A stretch of 64,000 bases of DNA from Apricaphanius iberus (taxonomy: Eukaryota; Chordata; Actinopteri; Cyprinodontiformes; Aphaniidae): the NCBI GenBank assembly GCA_028564705.1, contig JAPXFQ010002662.1, positions 682,001 through 746,000 of the forward strand, in the 5' to 3' direction. The position numbers were made by a program, and so were the translations under genes. The notes under the pieces are model-generated. The model was not told the DNA's origin, searched no databases, and saw nothing but the letters and a program-made list of their open reading frames with translations. Below are positions 1 through 11,061 of this stretch, one piece after another (within the stretch, counting starts at the first letter, position 1; every line of letters begins with the position of its first letter).

Positions 1-913
<913 letters not shown>

Positions 914-941
914 GTATATATATATATATATATTTTTTTTT
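914..941. repeat. (TA)n microsatellite followed by T-run
   Basis: Alternating TA from about 914 to 932, then a run of T. It directly abuts the right end of the Tc1 remnant and may be an expanded target site. Confidence 0.8.
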
Positions 942-1413
942 ATATGATATCTGTATGCATATTGGTTATGGGTATGAATCAAATTGTAAGCATCATCTGA
1001 TTGAAGAAAATAAATACTGTGCATATGATGAAATATGATTAATTATAAAATCTACATGTAATCACTACTTTTTATACCCAAAAATTCTTGTATGTAAATG
1101 AATGTAAATGAATTCCCATACATTATATATTCCTGTAAATGTGATACATTCTAGCGTTTTTTTGGGAAGTTATTTTGTTAAATTCCATTTTAATTTGATG
1201 AACCACAGGGATGAAAACTAATATGCCCCTAATGGTTAACAGAAGCCTTGTTCATGTTCACATGAACACCTATCAGGGTACAGCTCCGCTGATAATGACA
1301 TAGGTCGAAAGAGTCTGTCAGTAAAGCACCAACGTCTCCATGGCAACGGCGAATGTGCTGCCATGATGGTGGTCTTGGCAGTTGTGGGAAAAGGTTTACC
1401 GGAAGGAAAAGGA
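942..1413. other. AT-rich single-copy DNA, nothing recognised
   Basis: No coding, RNA or repeat signature seen on either strand. Short ORFs here are compatible with chance. Confidence 0.5.
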
Positions 1414-1441
1414 TGTGTGTGTGTGTGTGTGTGTGTGTGTG
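1414..1441. repeat. (TG)n microsatellite
   Basis: About 14 uninterrupted TG units. The reverse-strand ORF across it, with its run of His-Thr, is an artefact of the repeat. Confidence 0.9.
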
Positions 1442-1910
1442 GGCGAGTGGTGAGTAATTCAGCAGTGGCCAGGATGCCAAGTTGAGTCAGCCTTTACCCC
1501 GAAAGCTCTGTGGTTCCACAAGAAGAAAGAAAGTACTGTCTCCTAAGGGCAGCATGCACTTATTCACAAGCATCCAGAACTCCTGGTTACTTGCTAAGCC
1601 AGTTGACCTTTATGCAGACCACCTACGGCCAACCTGTTAACCACCAGAAGAGAAAGGAGGAGAACAAAACTACTGGAGACCTCTGAACTCTAACTAAAAA
1701 TGTGGCAATGATGTCTCATATTTACAGATATTAATACTTTTCAGTGTAAAGTAAAGTTTATTTCGGAACCTGATAATATTTCCCCAAAACTGAACTGATC
1801 CACACACAAAAAAGAATAAGATGAACTCCATTAAAGATTCTTGCAAGGGTTAAGGATTCATTCAATTTTATGTGAAATGAAGGATTCATTTCACTGCTTT
1901 TAAAACAATC
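1442..1910. other. Single-copy DNA, nothing recognised
   Basis: No gene or repeat identified. Composition is ordinary for the window. Confidence 0.4.
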
Positions 1911-2331
1911 AACTTTTACAGAAACTACAATTACTGTCTTTTAATCCTTCCTCACAAGTGAAGAACCTGGGCGTGATTTTTGACTCTGAGCTGACTTTTA
2001 TCCCTCAAATTAAAAACATTACAAAAAGAAGTTTTTATCACCTAAAGAACATTGCCAGAGTCTGCCCCATTATCTTCCGGGCCGATACAGAGACACTAGT
2101 GCAAGATTTTATTACCAGGAGACTCAATTAATGTAATTCCCTGCTTAATGGTCTTCCCAAAAAGAGTATATCAGGTTTACAGCGTCTACAAAATTCCACA
2201 GCACGTGTCCAAATGAAGACCAGGAGGTGAGAGTACATTGCACCTCTTAAAATCACAGCATTGGCACCCCATTTGTTTTAGGGTCAATTTTAAGGTTCTT
2301 TTAATGGTTTTTAAGTGTCTTAATGGTCTTG
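1911..2331 (+). mobile_element. L2-clade LINE fragment (ORF2 C-terminal part)
   Basis: Collinear and highly similar to 43,470-43,895 of the near-complete L2 element in this window. It covers the stretch after the reverse-transcriptase core, including the equivalents of VKNLGVIFDSEL and HLKNIARVRP. Several substitutions and stops make it non-coding. Homology stops abruptly at about 2331, inside the word shared with the L2 copy (...cttaatggtctt). It is joined there to sequence from a different LINE family. This copy lacks the in-frame TAG seen at the matching position of the larger copy (codons TTA CTG here), which helps to date that nonsense change. Confidence 0.85.
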
Positions 2332-2465
2332 TAAAATTGGGACCCACTGGACAGCAAAGCTGGAAACCCCTCCCCGCACCCCATTGATGTGCCCACGAGG
2401 GGTACAATGATAGAGCAGGTGGACAGACGTGTTGGGGATGGGGAGGAAACGACTGGGGGACCAAA
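2332..2465 (-). mobile_element. Fragment of the L1-like GC-rich 3' UTR
   Basis: From the aaaattgggaccca word onwards this aligns with 18,548-18,672 and 29,192-29,335. Both of those belong to reverse-strand L1-like elements, so this piece is antisense on the plus strand as well. It shares the landmarks cccgcacccca, gtgcccac and agcaggtggacagac. It is more diverged than the two large copies and has short deletions. It starts exactly where the L2 fragment stops, with no spacer. Confidence 0.8.
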
Positions 2466-3655
2466 CACTTTCTGTATTTCGCCATTCTTTTCTAAAGAAA
2501 AGTGACAGAAAAATCAGAAGACTATCCATCATTTTGACATACTGCAATTCATACTCATGTCAACTAGCTTAAATGACCGTCTTATGTGGAATAAATGCTC
2601 TGGTGCTCCTGTTTCAGGAGTTTGAAGGCTGTTACAGGGGTGGGTGAGCTGAAAAATCAGGATAGCGACTGTAACTTGTTATTTTTCACACTATGCAAAT
2701 GTATCGCCTCTGATTGGCTAACAACAATGCAGCTTTTATGCTGCTTTCAAACAAACAATTAACTTACTTTGCTCATGGTGTTCAAAAACAAATTCTAAAA
2801 GTTTCTTCCTCAGGATCCTCTATGGACCAGAGTGTGTGCACCTCAGCTCTATGGGAAGCATTCATGCCACGGCACATTAAATATTCATAATTATTACGTG
2901 TAGGTGGTATTTTAATGTGTGATGGTACAAGTAAAATTTGATTATGACCAGATATTTTTTTTACCTCGTCAGTCTAAATGACCAAACTACAAAAAAAAAA
3001 TTATAGCGTGACCTTTGGATGTATATATTTCTCCATCGTTTATCAATAATCAACCACACCTCTTACATTTATTCTGTCTTTAGGTACAACATCTCATAAT
3101 CCTGCACTGCATCACTGTCACATGACCAAACAAATACCAAATGTCTAATCCACTCATATTTGAATCAGATGTTACAAATTGAACGAGGTAAGCTAAAGTA
3201 AGGAAGGAATACTTCAGGATCTGCAAAAGTAATTTCATCCCATTCACAATGTTTGAGCAGACAGGGGAGTAGAAAGGATTCCAAGATCTACAAATCTCAA
3301 AAAGGAAAGCTGACTGAACTGTTGTTCTACTATTGGATGCCAGGGCTGTGCCACAAGAATCTGTGTTCTTAGTGTGTGTTTGTTCGTCTATAGCAGGTTG
3401 CCAAAAGCCTCATTACCATCCCTTGATCTGGAACAATGTGCTTCAGTCAGAAAGAGACAAAGCTGCAATAGAAAACACCAACAGATAAACATGCACACTT
3501 CCTGGTCAATATCTTCACACTTCTGAAGAAGGTTCACTCTTTCGCCAAAACAAAACAAAGTCTAACTTTAAGGCAACTTTAAAAAATGTATTATAGACTG
3601 AAGTTAGCCCTATAGTGGTAGCTTTAATACAGCAACTTTCCTAAACAGGACACAC
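2466..3655. other. Single-copy AT-rich DNA, nothing recognised
   Basis: No convincing ORF, RNA gene or repeat. Small A and T runs only. Confidence 0.45.
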
Positions 3656-3702
3656 ATAGAATAGTATAGAATAGAATAGAATAGAATAGAATAGAATAGA
3701 AT
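3656..3702 (-). repeat. (ATTCT)n 3' tail of the LINE
   Basis: About nine copies of a pentamer, read as ATTCT on the element's sense strand, form its 3' terminus. One unit is shortened (atagtataga). Confidence 0.8.
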
Positions 3703-4057
3703 AATCCTTTAATAGTCCCACCAGGGGAAATTCGGTCGTAAACAGCAGCCAAAGAAACAACAAATATACAACATATGTAACAGAACAGAAAAATATATAC
3801 AAAAAAAATACAATAATACACAGAATATGTACATCAACACAGAATAAGAATATGTACATCAGGTGAAAATAATGTGCAAATGATATCGGTGTGGTTGTTT
3901 AGTGCAAATGTAAGATACAGTGCAGGTGTAAAATGTTTATATTTGTTGGGAGCAGTTTTGGTTGTACAGTCTGACAGCTGCAGGAAGGAAGGACCTGCGG
4001 AAACGCTCCTTTGTGCATCTAGGATGCAGCAGTCTGTCACTGAAGGAGCTCTGCACT

Positions 4058-5124
4058 TCAGCAACATTTCCATGCATGGGGTGGGAGACTCTGTCCATCA
4101 GATGTTATTTTAGCCAGAGTCCTTCTGTCTTCCACCACCTGCACTGGATCCAGGCTGCATCCTAGAACAGAGCTGGCCTCCCTGATGAGTTTTTCCAACC
4201 TCTTCCTCTCAGCTGTCGATAAACTGCTGCTCCAACATACAGTACTGTAAAAAATGATGGAAGCCACCACAGAATCGTAGAAGGTCCTTAACAGCGCTCC
4301 CTGGACTCCAAATGACCTCAGCCTCCTCAGCAGGTAGAGTCTGCTCTGACCCTTCCTGTAAAGAGCATCAGTGTTGTGGCTCCAGTCCAGTTTATTGTTT
4401 AGGTGAACACCCAGGTACCTATAAGAGTCCACTATCTCAATGTCCACTCCCTGGATGTTCATCGGTGTCAGTGTGGTGGGTCTGTGTCTCCGGAAGTCCA
4501 CCACCAACTCCTTGGTTTTTCCAGCGTTGATCAGCAGGTGGTTCTGCTGGCACCAGTCCACAAAGTCCAGAGTCCTCTGTCTGTACTCTGAGTCGTCCTC
4601 ACCTGTAATGAGTCCAACTATGGCAGTGTCATAAGAGAACTTCTGTAGGTGGCAGCATGGGGAGTTGATGGAGAAGTTAGCAGTGTAGAGGGTGAAGAGG
4701 AACGGTTCCAACACGGTTCCCTGTGGGGCTCCGGTACTGCAGACCAGCGTGTCAGAGACACGGCCCTGTGTCCTCACATACTGTGGGCGTCCTGTGAGGT
4801 AGTCTAGTATCCACTGGAACATGTGGTGGTCCACTCCTGACAACTCCAGCTTGTCCCTTAGGAGTCGTGGCTGGATGGTGTTGAAAGCACTGGAGAAATC
4901 AAAGAACATGATCCTCACAGAGCTTCCAGGTTTCTCCAGGTGAGTCAGAGCTTGGTGCAGCAGGTAGATGATGGTGTCCTCCACCCTGATGCCGGGTTGG
5001 TAAGCAAACTGCAGTGGATCCAATGAAGACCCCACCAGGGGGCGCAGATGGTTAAGGAACAACCTCTCCAGGGTCTTCATCAGATGCAATGTCAAGGCTA
5101 CCGGCCTGTAGCTGCTAAGGTCCT
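4058..5124 (-). pseudogene. Rex1-like ORF2 reverse transcriptase, partial
   Basis: The open stretch would encode the palm and thumb of a non-LTR reverse transcriptase, the enzyme that copies element RNA at a nicked chromosomal target. The apparent start near 5095 is only a TTG; the reading frame continues upstream to 5124, where the element is truncated. Seen in order: SSLDPLQFAYQ, MFFDFSSAFNT (motif A), GAPQGTVLEPFLFTLYT (motif B), FSYDTAIVG (motif C), NAGKTKELVVDF and YRYLGV. Motif C normally has two adjacent Asp residues; here the first is Tyr, so the catalytic pair is broken. The ordinary C-terminus continues in another frame below 4058 (SVSAGPSFLQLSD on one frame, RRSFLPAAV on the true one), so there is also a frameshift. 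It is inactive even though it is open for about 350 codons. Confidence 0.85.
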
Positions 5125-5450
5125 TACATAATAATTATCAAGTGTCCTCGTGTGCCAAAGGTCACATTCATGCTCCACGTCCTGCAGATTTCACATCTGA
5201 TTCCCTCATTAGGAAAATATCAGTCTCAGTTGGGAAGGTGGAATGGTCAATAAATAGAGGAGGAGGACATAGAAGAGGGAGTGTTACTGAATGGGAAGAG
5301 ATTATTGTTCCCTGCCTTCTTGCCAAATATTTAAAGTTAAACTTTCCCCAAAGTTGTAGACCTTTATACACCAAAGGCTTGTGTGTGTGTGTCGGTGGTT
5401 GGGGGTGGGGGGGTGGGGTACTTTTACTATCATAAAAGAGACAACACAGT
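5125..5450. other. Spacer, nothing recognised apart from a GT/G-rich run
   Basis: Contains a short GT run and a G-rich tract at about 5380-5420. No gene is seen. Confidence 0.45.
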
Positions 5451-5815
5451 CATCCATCCATTTTCTGAGCCGCTTACTCCTCAAGGGGTCGTGGGGGGGC
5501 TGGTGCCTATCTCCAGCTGTCAATGGGCGAGAGGCGGGGTACACCCTGGACAGGTCGCCAGTCCATCACAGGGCCACATAGAGACAGACAGGACAAACAA
5601 CCAGGCACACACACACCCACACCTAAGGACAATTTTAGAGAGGCCAATTAACCTGACAGTCATGTTTTTGGACTGTGGGAGGAAGCCAGAGTATCCGGAG
5701 GGAATCCACGCATGCACAGGGAGAACATGCAAACTCCATACAGAAAGGCCCTGGGCCAGGATACGAACCCAAAACCTACTTGCTGCAAGGCAACAGTGCT
5801 AACTACTGCGCCACC
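5451..5815 (-). mobile_element. tRNA-derived SINE, near full length
   Basis: Read on the minus strand, this begins with a tRNA-like head. A box-A-like word (TGGCGCAGTAG) lies at 5799-5812 and a box-B-like word (GGTTCGTATCC) at 5759-5769; these are the internal RNA polymerase III promoter elements. The body follows, with the familiar fish word for TTTGCATGTTCTCCC, and the element ends in a GGAT-type tail at 5451-5460. The same family recurs at 20,970, 24,812 and 37,471. SINEs carry no protein and borrow a LINE's enzymes. ORFs across it are not genes. Confidence 0.8.
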
Positions 5816-8800
5816 ATGCAGCACAACAGCACAGTCATATTTATGCAAAACATTATTCAGGCTTACCCACAATAATGATCTGAAAACATACACATCAAAC
5901 TGAGGCTCAGCAGTATGCATTGTCTGCACTAAATTGGGACAGGATAGCAAGAAAGGTTCTGCTTTGAGAACATACCAGATACCACAGTCTTGCAGTAAGA
6001 TAGGATACTTTATTATTCCTATGACATCATCTTTCCATTTAATGTGTAAAGTGGACCCCCACCTATTTATGTTTTAACAGTCACAGATTCGCCTTTTTTA
6101 TGTAGAAAAGTTAATTAATTACAAGGAGAAAAGCACTGAAAAAAACAACGTGAAAGGTAATCACATATTTTCTCAGAAATGGATATCCAAGCAAATTCAA
6201 CCCAAGGTCAGACCATTTAATAACCCAAAAAATGTCAACCGGACTAGAAAGGTACATCTCAAACTCTTCAGGTCTCAGTTGATAACCTCAATGGCAGCCC
6301 AAAATCTCAGATGAATTGAACAGGACACGCTCTGGATTCAGACCAGGAACAAAGAGGAGAGAAAAAAGGAGGAAGTTCAAACCACCTCTGAGATTCTGGG
6401 GAATTCGAGACTGTTGGCAAACAGGTTGGCGGTCATGGACTCTCTAAAGATTAGTGCACAAAAAATGATTCTTCATAAAAAGAAAACTATGGGCAACCCT
6501 GGTTATTCACTTCAGACTGTCATACAACAACGTGGTGTCTTCAGTCAGAGGCTATTTCAGATCTGCAGAGCGCTACATGAGATCATCCCATCCCAGGGCC
6601 ATCAGCATCTACAGTAAATCTTTGAAGCAACTTGGAGGATTTAATTTTGCTTTGAGATTAGTTGTATTGAGTTACACTGATTGAATTAGAGCATGGAAAA
6701 CTATGGTTTATTTGGGTTTATTATGTTTTGGGAGACTGGCCAGGAGAACACACAACCCCTGGGTAATTTACTGTTTTCAGATGACTTACAGTGATAGTTT
6801 TACAATAACAACACAAAAATGACCTAAACAATCTATCTACCACTGTGTGCACGCTTAACACTTCCTCCCCCAACGAATGCTTGTGTAGTTCTCCATTGAC
6901 AGAGCGGCACTCAGCTGTGCAAAATCAGCAATCCCCTTTTACAGGGACCATAACCCTGAGATTCAGAGTGGTCTAAATATCTGACTTTTGGAACTATTTG
7001 TCAGCAAAACATAAACATTTCTGACTTTTGGAAAATCCTTTGTTTTTTTCATTTTTAAAGAAATTTACCATCAGTCACCAGGGATAACTTTGAATAAAGA
7101 CAACAAAAAAAATTGTTAGTTTCAGGGTGTATTGAAAAATCACATGAAACAGTTGGCTGACGATCTACAAGAAGACTGCTTTATCTTAAGTGGGCTCACA
7201 AACACACAGAAAAGCCAACAGCCCAGCCCTTGCCGGTAGCTCCTACGTCCGACTCAATGAATAGCGGGCTCTGTTCTCCCTGGCACCCAGCCCTCTTCAT
7301 GCCCTGCTGCTGACTGGCAGATTGGAAGCAACAAATTGCTGCATCCTCAGAATGATAATTAGAAATGCCATGAAGGTGGGTTTTGTTTAAAGCAGGCGAT
7401 GAAGCCAAACTTTTGGGTCACCTGACTAGCTTCTGGTGCACTTGGACTTCACAGAATCCAGAGTCAAATTTATCCTAAACGTAAAAGAACAGAAAAAGAA
7501 AACCCATGCAAGTTTCTCCAACTTCATAAACCTGTTATGAGACAAGGGGCAGACCTTTCAGGATCAAATTAGACACCAAAAAAAAAGTATTTTAAAAAAC
7601 AAACTCCATGTCTTTGAAAGAAAATTCAATCTCCACACATATCAACCTAGGTAAGATGAAAACAGAACTTTGTGGCCTTTTAATAATTAAATCTCCACAG
7701 TGAAGAGTTCTCTTTTCTCGCCTTGCTGCCTCTTGCACAGCTCAAGCATCTCCATCAACAAGACAAAATAGGCTCTGGTTTGCAGAGACATTAGCTAGGA
7801 AGCTATGGAGGTGAGCAGGGCTTATTATAAGCCTCTTAGGGATTCTGCAGGAGGTGAAGAAATGGTCTCTGTTAGGGGAATCAATCTCCGAGTAATTACC
7901 CAGCCACACTGCGGGCTGCTCAAGAGTACTGGAACCGGACCGTGGATGCGAGGGCTACTGAGTAGTTCAATAAGAGCCTTTAAAGAGGGCCCATTGTCTC
8001 AGACTTAAAGGAGGGGAGCAGACTGATAATGATAATGATGATGGCGACGATGATGATAAATACACAGCCAGTAATCAAGAGGTGTTTGATGGACACAAGT
8101 GCACAGCAGGACTCATCAGACTTTAGTTGCAGACAACCAGGCGATCTATAATCCAGCAGTTCTCCAAGCATGGGTCTATCCCTGCTGCACTCGGGCAGCA
8201 ATGCAGAAGGGGAGCAGAGAGACATAACAGGTACAGCACTTTACCCTCTGTCTTTAACATTCTCAGATTCCCTGAGTGTGTTTTGCTTCTTCTTTAAAGC
8301 AAATTGCTTACAAACTGTTTTTTTCCCCTCTTGCTTAAGTCATAAATTGTCATGGTTATAAATCAAGCATACTGTACATGATTGTTAGCAACACAACTAT
8401 GATAATGCAGCTGTAAATATTATGAACCTCAAAAGTGTGCCAAACCCTAATAACAAGCCAGGTCTTTTCTTTATCATTCATAATGTCTTAACAGTTAACC
8501 CTAACCCTATTTTTTAAGTTGGGTCAGTGCAATTAAATTAAATATCATTAATCATTTTAACACATTCCCTCCTGTTCAAATATATAATCTATACATTTCA
8601 ACTCAAAAACAAATATTTGATCAACTAAAATGTAAATTACTATAAGGTGAATCTAAAGTATAAGTTTAGCTGTCGTAGACTTTCCTATGATTTGTACATT
8701 TGCATCCAGTTTGCATTGAGCTTATACAAAAATCATAATGATCTCATTATATCAAAGTAGTAGTCAAGAAAAGGAGAATAGTCTAGCAGGCAGGGCCCGC

Positions 8801-9299
8801 ACTTTCCTGTATCAGGTCCGCCAAAAGCAGTTTAAAACCGTGTGTATTCGTGTAAAGCAAAAAGCAACCATATATTGTATTGGCCCCAGCCAACCACAAG
8901 AGGGTACTGTAGGCTATTAATTTGGAGTTTTGGAGGCAGTAAAGAAGATACTTTGATGGACTTTATAGCTTGGCTTAATGAAAACCAGAGCAAAGCTAGC
9001 ACAAGCAGGTACAATGCTAATACATCACACGAGGATTAGTACAACCTTGAGTGACCTTCTGCTCCACACTCCATACCAGTCGGTGGCAGTAATGCACAGA
9101 TTTCTTTTTTAGCTCCCAATAAACATCAAACACAAGAAAACTGCACAAGGTACTGTGATATTTTATAGCAAATATGAGAATGCTAACGGTAGTAATGAGG
9201 AGGCATTTGTAGGACATACACCATAGCATGGAATTTATAGTTTAAGGGTTTTTAGCCGCCGATTATTTTGGATTGCGGAAATAATACGTGTTGGACAAG
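5816..9299. other. Mostly single-copy DNA; possible conserved non-coding block at 7190-7440
   Basis: No recognisable exon, RNA gene or transposon. A stretch at 7190-7440 is more GC-balanced and complex than its surroundings and could be a regulatory element, but this cannot be tested without other genomes. A small GAT/AAT-rich run lies at 8028-8062. Two telomere-like units (ttaaccctaaccct) at about 8495-8508 look like chance. Confidence 0.35.
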
Positions 9300-9741
9300 C
9301 TATCCCACTGGAGTACATTCACTTTTTTAAATGCTTGAAGGGGTTGGCGCCATCTTACCTTTCAGAGCTTTTGTTGATCCGTGATCCAGGTCGTACATTG
9401 CGATCCTCAAATCAAATGACTCTGGAGGTGCCAATATCTAAGTGTAAAACCAGAGGAGACCGGGCTTTTGCCGTAGCGGCTCCGGGACTCTGGAACAGCC
9501 TTCCGCTGAATGTCAAAATGGCCCAGTCCATTCAAGTTTTTAAGTCGCTGTTGAAAACTCATCTTTTTACTTTGGCCTTCAACACAAGCTGAGCAGATGC
9601 CATGTATTTTATTATTATTGCTTCATGTTGTATATTTTGTGACTGTTTTTACTCAATTGTACTTCATAATGTTTGTTGTACAGCACTTTGGGCGGTTGTG
9701 GCTGTTTTAAGTGTGCTATATAAATAAAGTTGACATTGACT
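9300..9741 (+). mobile_element. 3' end of an L2-clade LINE
   Basis: From about 9320 to 9592 the frame reads KCLKGLAPSYLSELLL through DRAFAVAAPGLWNSLP and SLLKTHLFTLAFNTS, then stop. This is the usual C-terminus of L2-clade ORF2. A roughly 150-base 3' UTR follows, with the CAGCACTTTGGG word and the typical terminal gctatataaataaagttga at about 9715-9735. It is 5'-truncated. The coding tail is still open and intact, so the copy is moderately young. It is diverged from the L2 at 39.7-44.6 kb and is probably a different subfamily. Confidence 0.8.
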
Positions 9742-10273
9742 AGACAGGTGTGGATGTAATAGACCAATTTTTGTTGTTAACTTGTTACCCTACTGTTGTT
9801 TATTACCTTGCTTTCCAAACTATCCTTGATTGGGATAATTGGCATACATCACTGGAATCTCAAGAATCTTATCCGGAAGAAAGGATGTGACTTCTGAATG
9901 TGCTCACAGACAGTGAAAGCTGCAGTCCACCATACATGGAGGCCAGAGGTCAGGCATAGACATGTTTTTTGTCTCTCATTTTGACTGACCGGGTCAAAAC
10001 ACTCCAGTCATAATCAATTTTTACCCATCTATTTTTTAATATATTATGATAGTAGTAGTATTTTCAATAATATTCAATCCAAACAAGCTGAAAAGACAAC
10101 TACACATAAAAATATTTATCAGTCACACTTGAAATTGTAATACCTGCTGTTCTGTTTTAAAACCCTCGTACAAAATCCAATGTAAAAAATCGAATTCACT
10201 TTCTATCACTATCGTTATTTTTTTAAAGGATGTATGTTTCGATTCAACAACATGAAACATAATGAATTGACCT
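9742..10273. other. Single-copy DNA, nothing recognised
   Basis: AT-rich; no supported feature. Confidence 0.4.
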
Positions 10274-10275
10274 AA

Positions 10276-10320
<45 letters not shown>
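10274..10320. repeat. (TAA)n microsatellite
   Basis: About 15 uninterrupted TAA units. Confidence 0.9.
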
Positions 10321-10321
<1 letters not shown>

Positions 10322-10706
10322 GTATATTTTACATTCAGGCACGAGCCAATAATTCTAGTAAACTTTTATTTAAAAGAAGACTTGTATGAAGGTTGATTGG
10401 TTAACTATAATTTGCCAGTGTAAAATGTAGTAGTAAAGACTGATACAGAAACTTAGATTAATAAAACAAGGATTTATTATAAACAAGGCCATTTTGGAGA
10501 CCATGGTACACAGTATGGAGAATCAAAGCCAATAAAGAGTTTCCCAAAGAGCTACAGTCAGTGTGTCTTTATAGGTTACAGAAAGCACACAAACAGCTTT
10601 CCATATCTGCCTTTATGTTAAAGATTACTTATGTATGCTAAACCTCTAAGAATTGGTCGTAATCGGCACACGCCACCATCAGGGTCGTGTTAACCAAATA
10701 CTTTCT
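10321..10706. other. Single-copy DNA, nothing recognised
   Basis: No ORF or repeat supported. Confidence 0.4.
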
Positions 10707-10714
10707 GTATTTAT

Positions 10715-11053
10715 TAGGGATGCAACGATACCACTTTTTTCAAACTGATACGATAGCGATACATGGTTCAGAGTACTTGCCAATACTGAGTACCAGTGCC
10801 GATACTTTTAAAGAAAAATGCAATGGATTTGAAGGCAGGTTTTATTTTCTTTCTTTGCTTGTTACAACAAACGATGATGAATTAGATAAAAAACTAAAGA
10901 TGACAAAAAAACTAAAATACTAAGTAAAGAAAATTACTATTTTTTGTGAATTTATTGCATAGTTTCCACATTTAACGTATCGGTTCTCAACCAATACTAG
11001 TATATTACACAGTATCGGGGCCGATACCTAATACCAGTATTGGTACATCCCTA
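10715..11053. mobile_element. hAT-type MITE with target duplication
   Basis: A 339-bp element bounded by imperfect terminal inverted repeats. The left end starts tagggatgcaacgatacc; the right end, read inward, starts tagggatgtaccaatact. Flanking octamers are gtatttat (10,707-10,714) and gtatttac (11,054-11,061), matching 7 of 8 bases. An 8-bp duplication is the hallmark of the hAT superfamily. The interior has additional subterminal GATAC/GTATC-like words and no transposase, so mobility would depend on a source element elsewhere. Confidence 0.75.
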
Positions 11054-11061
11054 GTATTTAC

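Larger units (their letters stand above)
3656..5124 (-). mobile_element. 5'-truncated Rex1/Babar-like LINE
   Basis: A reverse-strand non-LTR retrotransposon. It contains most of a reverse-transcriptase domain (4058-5124), a short 3' UTR that ends with a conserved-looking segment around 3703-3735, and a terminal run of pentamers at 3656-3702. Homology begins abruptly at about 5124, inside the RT domain (the DLSSYRPVA block), as expected for incomplete reverse transcription. A short 3' UTR followed by an oligonucleotide tandem tail is known for Rex1 elements. The clade name is an inference from that and from the RT motifs. No clear target duplication was found. Confidence 0.75.

Noticed and set aside
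5383..5802. 139-codon ORF
   Set aside because: Lies across a tRNA-derived SINE in antisense; no protein family.
8495..8508. Telomere-like ttaaccctaaccct
   Set aside because: Only two units; expected by chance in a window this size.
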